NCBI GenBank assembly: GCA_023384315.1
Contig: JAHDWY010000338.1
Span: forward strand, 1-5,674
DNA from: Candidatus Hydrogenedentota bacterium
GTDB lineage: Bacteria > Hydrogenedentota > Hydrogenedentia > Hydrogenedentales > SLHB01
Length of the DNA: 5,674 nucleotides
Direction of reading: 5' to 3'
This document shows, in pieces, positions 1 through 4,453 of the stretch. Within the stretch, counting starts at the first letter, position 1. Every line of letters starts with the position of its first letter. The translations under genes and the position numbers were made by a program. The notes under the pieces are model-generated. The model saw only the letters and a program-made list of their open reading frames with translations. It ran no database searches and was not told the DNA's origin.

Positions 1-307
1 TATCCTAACGCGACCAGTGGCGACATGTCAACGCCTTTCGTTGGTCCTTTGTCGAGTCGGTTCAAAGTGTTACACGCGGCAGCGGAGTATCTGAGCCTGA
101 CAGCGATACGGTATTCTGAAGGGCGCTTCGCCGACAAGAACAGCAGAAGCGAGAGTACATTCACGCCTAGGAAGGAATTCATTGCTGATGAGCAGGTCAA
201 ACTGCAATAGTGGTATAAAGTGCGAAGGATGCGGATATGCGCAGCGTTCGCCACCTGAATATCGTCCCGCGTCGGTAGCATCAACGCTCTGCCGAACCTG
301 CCGGCAA
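1..307. other. Intergenic stretch downstream of the feo operon, no convincing gene
   Basis: I see no gene I can support here. Short open frames exist on both strands but none has recognisable protein content. The minus-strand operon stops at 308, yet no GC-rich stem followed by a T run is visible in its direction of transcription, so I cannot place a terminator. The only point of note is a GGAAGGA Shine-Dalgarno-like string near 170-176 ahead of a TTG at 182. That TTG opens a plus-strand frame with a CxxC...CxxC pattern, treated under findings as a weak possibility. Confidence 0.6.
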
Positions 308-445
308 CTACGATTTGCGTTGCGAGGGGCAGCCGCTGCAGCCGCAGGAAGTCGTGCGGCCATGAAGCGTACGCCACGTGAGACGGAGAAGGTAAGCGAC
401 GCACCCAGCCACGATACCCCCCACAATGAACCATTGAACCGTCAT
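308..445 (-). CDS. FeoB-associated Cys-rich membrane protein (45 aa)
   Basis: This 45-residue protein has one predicted membrane helix (about residues 4-22, FIVGGIVAGCVAYLL) and a short, basic, Cys-rich tail with the motif SCGCSGCP (Cys34, Cys36, Cys39). Helix plus CxCxxC tail is the layout of the FeoB-associated Cys-rich membrane protein family, usually encoded just after feoB. The start is fixed by an ATGA overlap: its ATG (445-443) shares four bases with the feoB TGA stop (444-442), which implies translational coupling and roughly matched output. Family knowledge ties these proteins to Feo transport; a role in receiving or passing on Fe(II) through the cysteines, or in assembling FeoB, is inference. 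A longer frame open to 598 is only the antisense-free extension inside feoB and adds nothing family-like. It is not the HTH-type FeoC of enterobacteria. Confidence 0.85.
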   Translation of the reverse strand: MTVQWFIVGGIVAGCVAYLLRLTWRTLHGRTTSCGCSGCPSQRKS

Positions 446-2679
446 AGGGTAGCCCCCCAACCCAACGCGGTGGTGAGTTGATAGACGGCGAAGGCGCCGG
501 CGTAGGCAAGGAAGGTCATGTAACCGAAGGCGAAGATGGGCCAACGGATGGACCCGGTTTCCCGGCGTATGACGGCGAGGGTTGCGCCGCACTGACAACA
601 GAGGGCGAAGAACACCATGATGGACAATGCAACCGGGATGGTGAACAGGCGGGTCCCATCGGCCCGCTCGGCACGGCGCAGCACTTCCGTAAGCTCGGGC
701 GAGGATTCATCCACGTCGCCGCCGAGGAAGAACGTGGTGCCTAACGTCGCAACGACCACTTCGCGCGCGGGGAAGGATGCAATCGTCGCCATACCGATTC
801 GCCAATCCCAACCCAGAGGTCGCACGACCGGTTCGATCGCATGCCCCATGCGGGCGAAGAAGCTATTTTGCAGATGTGCGCCGCTTTCTTGCGACTGGAT
901 CTCGGCGAGCCGGGCCTCGCGAACTTCTGGAGCCAGTTCGCCGGTTTCGACGGCATTCCGTTCCGTTTCGAATCGCTGCGCGATTTCCTCCGATCGCGGG
1001 AAGTAGGCTAGCGCCCAGACAACGACGGTAATGGCGAAGATGATGGTACCCGCGCGCCAGACGAATTCCTTGCCCTGGTTGTAGACCTTCCGGCCGACGG
1101 TACGCCAGTGAGGCATCTTGTATGTGGGCAGCTCCAGGAGAAAGGGCGGAGTCGCGCCGCGCAGCAGGGTTCGCTTCAAACCCCATGCGACGGGGATGGC
1201 GACCACGATGCCCAGGCTGTACATGGCGAACAGGGTTAGGCCCTGGAGGCCAAAGACCCCGCCCAGATACCGCTCCGCGGGAATGAACGCGGCAATCATC
1301 AGGGTGTAGACGGGGAGACGGGCTGAACAACTCATCAGCGGTGCGACAAGAATCGTGGTCAATCGGTCCCGGCGATTGGAGATGGTGCGCGTGGCCATGA
1401 TGCCCGGAATCGCACAGGCGAAGCTCGAGAGCATGGGGATGAAAGACTGGCCGGATAGTCCGCAGCGGCTGAGCAGCCGGTCCATGAGAAACGCGGCACG
1501 GGCCATGTAACCGCAATCTTCGAGGATGGCAATGAACAACATGAGGATCAGGATCTGGGGAATAAAGACGAGCACAGCGCCTACGCCCGCGAAGATTCCA
1601 TCGACGACGAGACTTTGTAGCGGGCCTTCGGGCAGGACACTTCCGGCCAGGGCGCCCAGTCCTGTACACGCCGCATCTATGGCATCCATCAACGGACCGG
1701 CCCAGGCAAAGATCGCCTGAAATCCCGTCGCCATGATAATCGCAAAAACAACCAGGGTGCCCCACACGCGGTGGGTGACTATGCTGTCCAGCCGGTCCGA
1801 GAACGTCAGGTTGCGCGTGGCCGGCTTGCGAACGCCGGCCGCGACGACCCCTCGAATCCATGCGTAACGGCTGCGAGCTTCGAGCGCGGCGAGCGAACCG
1901 TTGGGAGCGGCGCGTTTGCGGTGTTCGTCGAGGAGATCGTCCACTCCTCTGCCCAAACTACCGGCAAGCCGCTGCTCCGCGTATCCGTCCCGGTCGACAA
2001 GGAGCCGGAGCACTTCGGTGAAGTGGAATATCTTGCCCAACTCGGCCCCGTGCTCGTCCAGCTTGGCTTTCAACGCGTCCAGTTCCTGCACCAGCGCCGA
2101 AGGAAACTCGGGGCCTTGCGGCAGGGAAAGGTTCGAGCTGGTTATTGCTTCCTGCAGCACCTTCTTGAGCGTGTCAATTCCTTCGCGACGGTAGGCGCAG
2201 ACGGGGACGACCTTAGCGCCGAGTTCGGCAGCAACTTTCTCGGCGTCAATTTCGATATGCTGTTTGGCCGCGAGATCGCACATGTTGAGCGCGACAACGA
2301 GCGGTTTGCCCAGTTCCCGGAGCTGCGAGACGAGATACAGATTGCGCTCGAGGTTGGTCGCGTCCACCACAGCCAGGATTGCGTCAATGGGTTGTTCGCC
2401 CTTTTGCTGGCCCAGGAGTACGTCGGCCACGATCATCTCGTCCGGGGACCGTGCCGCAAGACTGTAGGTTCCGGGCAAGTCGACCAGGTTCGCGGTGGCG
2501 CCGTTCAACCGGAGTTGACCGACTTTGCGCTCGACTGTAACGCCGGGGTAATTGCCGGTGATTTGTGTGAGTCCCGTGAGCGCGTTAAACAACGTCGTCT
2601 TGCCAACATTCGGATTGCCAACGACGGCAATGGCTATCGACCGGGGGGAACTCGATATCGTGTGTGTGGTAGTTTCCAT
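442..2679 (-). CDS. feoB: FeoB, ferrous iron permease with N-terminal G domain (745 aa)
   Basis: FeoB carries Fe(II) across the inner membrane, with a cytosolic G domain fused to a polytopic permease. Visible G motifs are the P-loop GNPNVGKT (residues 21-28), switch-I Thr48 in GNYPGVTVE, DLPG (67-70) and NMCD (132-135). At the G5 position the usual Ser-Ala reads Cys-Ala (161-162). A helical linker follows (about 190-290), then membrane segments from about 305. Signature permease strings are CGLSGQSFIP (406-415), the Cys422/Pro425 segment ACAIPGIMATR, SCSARLP (450-456) and SFPAREVVVATLGT (635-648). The C-terminal helices contain Cys694, Cys695 and Cys697 and a RRET motif. An acidic loop sits at about 561-605. 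At 745 residues it is a normal FeoB length with all core parts. The start at 2679 is 11 bases after the upstream feoA stop; the frame is open to 2922, but that extension overlaps feoA and is not FeoB-like. The ribosome site is weak, which suggests coupling to feoA. Confidence 0.97.
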   Translation of the reverse strand: METTTHTISSSPRSIAIAVVGNPNVGKTTLFNALTGLTQITGNYPGVTVERKVGQLRLNGATANLVDLPGTYSLAARSPDEMIVADVLLGQQKGEQPIDAILAVVDATNLERNLYLVSQLRELGKPLVVALNMCDLAAKQHIEIDAEKVAAELGAKVVPVCAYRREGIDTLKKVLQEAITSSNLSLPQGPEFPSALVQELDALKAKLDEHGAELGKIFHFTEVLRLLVDRDGYAEQRLAGSLGRGVDDLLDEHRKRAAPNGSLAALEARSRYAWIRGVVAAGVRKPATRNLTFSDRLDSIVTHRVWGTLVVFAIIMATGFQAIFAWAGPLMDAIDAACTGLGALAGSVLPEGPLQSLVVDGIFAGVGAVLVFIPQILILMLFIAILEDCGYMARAAFLMDRLLSRCGLSGQSFIPMLSSFACAIPGIMATRTISNRRDRLTTILVAPLMSCSARLPVYTLMIAAFIPAERYLGGVFGLQGLTLFAMYSLGIVVAIPVAWGLKRTLLRGATPPFLLELPTYKMPHWRTVGRKVYNQGKEFVWRAGTIIFAITVVVWALAYFPRSEEIAQRFETERNAVETGELAPEVREARLAEIQSQESGAHLQNSFFARMGHAIEPVVRPLGWDWRIGMATIASFPAREVVVATLGTTFFLGGDVDESSPELTEVLRRAERADGTRLFTIPVALSIMVFFALCCQCGATLAVIRRETGSIRWPIFAFGYMTFLAYAGAFAVYQLTTALGWGATL

Positions 2680-2690
2680 TTCAGCATTCG

Positions 2691-2915
2691 TTATGCGTCC
2701 AATTCGACGAACGCAGCTTCCGTTTTCCGGAGGGACAAATGATAACCCTGGATACGGATCTCGATGGGATCGCCGAAAGGCGCGATGCGTACGACTTCGA
2801 CGGGGATACCTTCGATGACGCCCATTTCCAGCAGACGCTGGTGAATGGCCCCGTCCCCATGGAGTGCGGTGATGGTCCCGGACTCGCCGGGCTTGAGTTG
2901 ACTCAGGATTCGCAT
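2691..2915 (-). CDS. feoA: FeoA-family SH3-like protein, promoter-distal copy (74 aa)
   Basis: A small cytosolic SH3-fold protein of the FeoA family, needed for Fe(II) transport through FeoB and thought to act on its cytosolic part. Family landmarks in order: LKPGESGTI near the N-terminus, HQRLLEMGVIEGIPVEVV in the middle, APFGDPIEIRIQG, then LSLRKTEAAFVEL at the end. The 74-residue length is typical. I chose ATG 2915 because MRILSQLKPGESG matches where family members begin. An in-frame ATG at 2960 would add 15 residues and lies only 4 bases after the preceding feoA stop (2965), with GAG seven bases upstream, so it cannot be excluded. The gene sits between the other feoA copy and feoB, 11 bases before feoB, so it is probably the partner most tightly co-expressed with the permease. 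Confidence 0.93.
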   Translation of the reverse strand: MRILSQLKPGESGTITALHGDGAIHQRLLEMGVIEGIPVEVVRIAPFGDPIEIRIQGYHLSLRKTEAAFVELDA

Positions 2916-2964
2916 GGCCCACCCATAAGCGCGCAACGGCAGTCTGTATGCCGCTCGCATGCGT

Positions 2965-3258
2965 TTACTCGAGACTGAATTCGACCCCCGCCATGGCGGG
3001 AATTGCACCCGGGCCTAGCGCAATCCGTACGACTACACGCGAGGCCTCTTCGCCTCGCAGACAGAACCGGGAATTGCCGACCTCCACAATCATTGGGGAT
3101 CCCGTTCGCGCGATACGAATCACCGCACCGGGCACGAGCCCCAACTCGCGGAGACGGGATGCCAGGCCGGCATCCGTGTCGAGCGCAACTACAATCCCTT
3201 CTTCACCCGCTTCACATTCGTTCAGCGGGAGTTCAAAGACATCCAAACTATCTCCCAC
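2965..3258 (-). CDS. feoA: FeoA-family SH3-like protein, promoter-proximal copy (97 aa)
   Basis: A second FeoA-domain protein, clearly diverged from its neighbour. It has AGEEGIVVAL, the central ASRLRELGLVPGAVIRI, TGSPMIVEVGNSRFCLRGEEA and a closing VVVRIALGPGA. Its C-terminus (about 15 residues past the domain) and N-terminus are longer than in a minimal FeoA. No ATG is available at the 5' end. I use GTG 3258, preceded by GGGGGA seven bases upstream. Alternatives are TTG 3321 (AGGA four bases upstream, but inside a predicted hairpin) and TTG 3246 (GGGAG four bases upstream, starting DVFELPLNECEAG). The gene follows the regulator and precedes the other feoA by about 50 bases. Two different FeoA proteins in one operon may share roles on FeoB or differ in partner; the sequence does not say which. 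Confidence 0.88.
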   Translation of the reverse strand: MGDSLDVFELPLNECEAGEEGIVVALDTDAGLASRLRELGLVPGAVIRIARTGSPMIVEVGNSRFCLRGEEASRVVVRIALGPGAIPAMAGVEFSLE

Positions 3259-3358
3259 TACCAATTCCCCCAAAATCCGGTCGTCCTCAACCGGTCGTTC
3301 ATGCTGCCGGAAGGCCGGCAACGGATCCTGATAGGGTGCCCGAGCACGCTATGAAATA
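3259..3358 (-). other. Regulator-feoA spacer with two hairpins and a direct repeat
   Basis: On the minus-strand transcript two stems follow the regulator stop. Hairpin 1 (3352-3331) pairs ATAGCGTGC with GCACCCTAT around a TCGG loop, with one central C-C mismatch. Hairpin 2 (3320-3305) is a perfect TGCCGG/CCGGCA stem with a CCTT loop. Neither is followed by a T run, so these are not ordinary intrinsic terminators. They are better read as possible processing, mRNA-stability or attenuation elements that set regulator level against feoAAB level. Between hairpin 2 and the GTG start lies an 8-base direct repeat (plus strand CCGGTCGT at 3277-3284 and 3291-3298) with a 6-base gap. The stems are seen in the sequence; the roles are inferred. 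Confidence 0.55.
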
Positions 3359-3943
3359 TCAAGATTTCTTGGCCTTTCCCTGCGCGCCCTTGTGGTACTC
3401 GCAGTCTTCACCGAGCGGGGTCAGGCATTCCCCTCCATCGCAGAGGGGGCAGTGATCGACCGATTCACAGCCGGGCCGGAATCGGGACATGACATCATGA
3501 ATCTTCGCCGCTCGGGATTCGTCGCTTAGAATGTACCGCATCAGCCAGACGAGGCGTCTGCCCGTCTCCAAGCTCATGAGATGCTCCATCTTGCACGCGT
3601 CGGACAGTGCGGTTTCCGGCGACACGCCGAGGACTTCCTCGAAGAACTTGGACAAGATGCGGAAATTCTGCTCTACAAGGACGGCCATCTGATGGCCTTC
3701 GTCCGTTAACAGCAGAAAACGATGGGGGTCCTCCGCGACCCAGCCGCGTTTTTTCAGTTGAGAAATCGACATGGATGCTGCACCGCGCGAAACTTCGAGC
3801 ATTTCCGCCACGTCGGTCACGCGCGCGTATCCGAATTCGCCGCGCAATGCATCGATAGCCATAAGATAATGGGCGGCAGAATGGGTGATGTCGTTTTTTT
3901 CGAAATCACGCCAGTATGTCGAATCGTTGATCGGTTTGCTCAT
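3359..3943 (-). CDS. DtxR/MntR-type metal-dependent repressor with Cys-rich tail (194 aa)
   Basis: Probable iron-responsive repressor of the feo operon. Residues about 20-85 form the winged helix (HSAAHYLMAIDAL, then VTDVAEMLEVSRGAASMSISQLKKRGWV, then a wing ending LLLTDEGHQMA). Residues about 88-140 form the metal-binding and dimerisation helices. DACKMEHLMS gives Cys117, Glu120 and His121, matching DtxR Cys102, Glu105 and His106; His25 lies at the DtxR Met10/MntR Asp8 position. The DtxR ancillary ligands His79, Glu83 and His98 align by eye with Phe94, Ser98 and Leu113, so that site looks lost. The C-terminal SH3 domain of DtxR is absent; instead there is a tail with Cys159, 165, 168, 173 and 181 plus His164 and His184. 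Cys in place of MntR Glu99 favours Fe(II) over Mn(II), as does the operon. ATG 3943 is the only good start; its ribosome site (AAGAGA) is modest. It is the first gene of the operon, so autoregulation is likely. Confidence 0.9.
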   Translation of the reverse strand: MSKPINDSTYWRDFEKNDITHSAAHYLMAIDALRGEFGYARVTDVAEMLEVSRGAASMSISQLKKRGWVAEDPHRFLLLTDEGHQMAVLVEQNFRILSKFFEEVLGVSPETALSDACKMEHLMSLETGRRLVWLMRYILSDESRAAKIHDVMSRFRPGCESVDHCPLCDGGECLTPLGEDCEYHKGAQGKAKKS

Positions 3944-3958
3944 GATGTTGTCTCTTTG

Positions 3959-3983
3959 TTTAGCATAGCAAACTTATGTTACA
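3959..3983. promoter_or_regulatory. Candidate operator dyad of the feo operon
   Basis: A 25-base imperfect dyad: left arm TTTAGCATA, seven-base centre, right arm TATGTTACA. Seven of nine arm positions are complementary. It begins three bases downstream of the TATAAT box and covers the expected transcription start and early transcript, where a bound repressor would block transcription. The string CATAGCAAA and the TATGTT end recall the E. coli MntR box from memory, which fits a DtxR/MntR-family regulator encoded immediately downstream. It does not match the 19-base DtxR/IdeR consensus. Binding by the adjacent regulator is inference. Confidence 0.5.
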
Positions 3984-3986
3984 TGA

Positions 3987-4016
3987 ATTATATTCCGGAA
4001 TTCCACAACCTGTCAA
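3987..4016 (-). promoter_or_regulatory. Sigma-70 type promoter of the feo operon
   Basis: Read on the minus strand, TTGACA (4016-4011) is followed by an 18-base spacer and TATAAT (3992-3987). Both hexamers are exact consensus. The start point would fall near 3980, giving a leader of about 35-40 bases before the regulator ATG at 3943. The spacer contains a perfect 10-base palindrome, ATTCCGGAAT (3992-4001). A promoter this strong normally needs a repressor, which agrees with the dyad just downstream of the -10 box. Confidence 0.78.
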
Positions 4017-4028
4017 GACAAGCATCCC

Positions 4029-4076
4029 AGCGGGTTAGCGGCAGCATGGCCAATCAGCCCGTGGCTGAAGCCCGCT
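4029..4076. repeat. Nested inverted repeat in the intergenic region
   Basis: An outer pair AGCGGG (4029-4034) and CCCGCT (4071-4076) encloses a perfect inner hairpin, TCAGCC (4054-4059), CGT, GGCTGA (4063-4068). There is no T run on either side, so it is a poor terminator. The composition (CCCGTGGCTGAAGCCCGC) resembles the dispersed palindromic units found between genes in many GC-rich genomes; whether it is repeated here cannot be judged from one copy. Confidence 0.45.
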
Positions 4077-4136
4077 AGCACCGGATTTCTCTGCCGGGCC
4101 AGACTGAAAACCACCGATTTGTACTAAGAAGCACAC

Positions 4137-4160
4137 CAGTTCCGCGGTACGCGGGAGCTG
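4137..4160. other. Strong GC-rich stem-loop, function unknown
   Basis: The arms CAGTTCCGCG and CGCGGGAGCTG enclose a GTA loop. They give about ten pairs, including five consecutive GC pairs next to the loop, one G-T wobble and one bulged G at 4157. No T run follows on the plus strand. It sits between the two divergent promoters and outside both expected transcripts, so it may act as DNA structure or belong to an unrecognised small RNA. Confidence 0.4.
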
Positions 4161-4263
4161 CTATACATTACCGCTGAGCGACCTCTCCGGCCTTCCACCA
4201 CGTCGGAATTCTGAGCCTGATGCATGAGAACACGCGATGCCGGTCTCAAGATCGCTGGAGGGG

Positions 4264-4301
4264 TAGACGAATCTAAGACATTGTTTTATAATGTTTTAGA
4301 T
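4264..4301 (+). promoter_or_regulatory. Promoter-like site overlaid by a 31-base palindrome, facing the sensor gene
   Basis: TAGACG (4264-4269, four of six matches to the -35 consensus) stands 17 bases from an exact TATAAT (4287-4292). The -10 box and most of the spacer lie inside a palindrome at 4271-4301: ATCTAAGACATT, seven bases, AATGTTTTAGAT. Eleven of twelve arm positions pair exactly, and the twelfth would be a G-U pair in RNA. The element is a sharp AT-rich island in GC-rich surroundings. A protein bound there would directly control sigma-70 access, so a repressor operator is the natural reading. The expected start is near 4299, giving a leader of about 155-185 bases. No T run follows, so it is not a terminator. 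Confidence 0.6.
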
Positions 4302-4453
4302 GGGCTGTTGCGGTGGGCGGTGCAACGCGTCGTCACGACACTCGACGGTGTTGCCGTGGACCCATACGTGACGGCGGGGTTGACGCACGTGCCGGGGTGG
4401 GGCTGCATGCAGGCGGCCGGCCCTCAATGTGCCGCTTTGGGATACGCTGCGCC

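Larger units (their letters stand above)
3944..4453. other. Divergent intergenic region between feo operon and sensor gene
   Basis: No protein-coding gene is supported here. The left end holds the leftward feo promoter and its dyad (3959-4016). The middle (4029-4160) holds a nested inverted repeat and a separate strong hairpin. The right part holds a rightward promoter-like site inside a long palindrome (4264-4301), followed by about 150-180 bases of leader before the sensor start. That leader contains short self-complementary runs (for example CTGCATGCAG near 4405-4414) but matches no riboswitch class that I recognise. Confidence 0.7.

Noticed and set aside
25..210. 61-residue plus-strand frame
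   Set aside because: There is no good ribosome site, no recognisable domain and no supporting neighbour.
341..360. GCCGCA...TGCGGC hairpin near the 3' end of the FeoB-associated gene
   Set aside because: It encodes the Cys-rich tail region of the protein and has no T run, so it is not a credible terminator.
863..1861. 332-residue minus-strand open frame inside feoB
   Set aside because: It is an alternative frame of the feoB permease region, rich in Arg, Pro and His, as expected for a shadow frame.
1771..2742. Long plus-strand open frame (323 residues) opposite feoB
   Set aside because: It lies entirely antisense to the well-supported feoB G domain and the 3' end of feoA, and its translation has no recognisable domain; it is a by-product of GC-rich codon use.
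4137..4200. tRNA-like string on the minus strand (GTCGCTCAGCGGTAA resembles a D-arm)
   Set aside because: There is no TTCGA-type T-loop, no matching acceptor stem and no proper seven-base anticodon loop, so it is not a tRNA.
90..4220. An 11-base string TCTGAGCCTGA present near 90-100 and again near 4210-4220
   Set aside because: One or more 11-base matches are expected by chance in a window of this size, and the flanks do not match.
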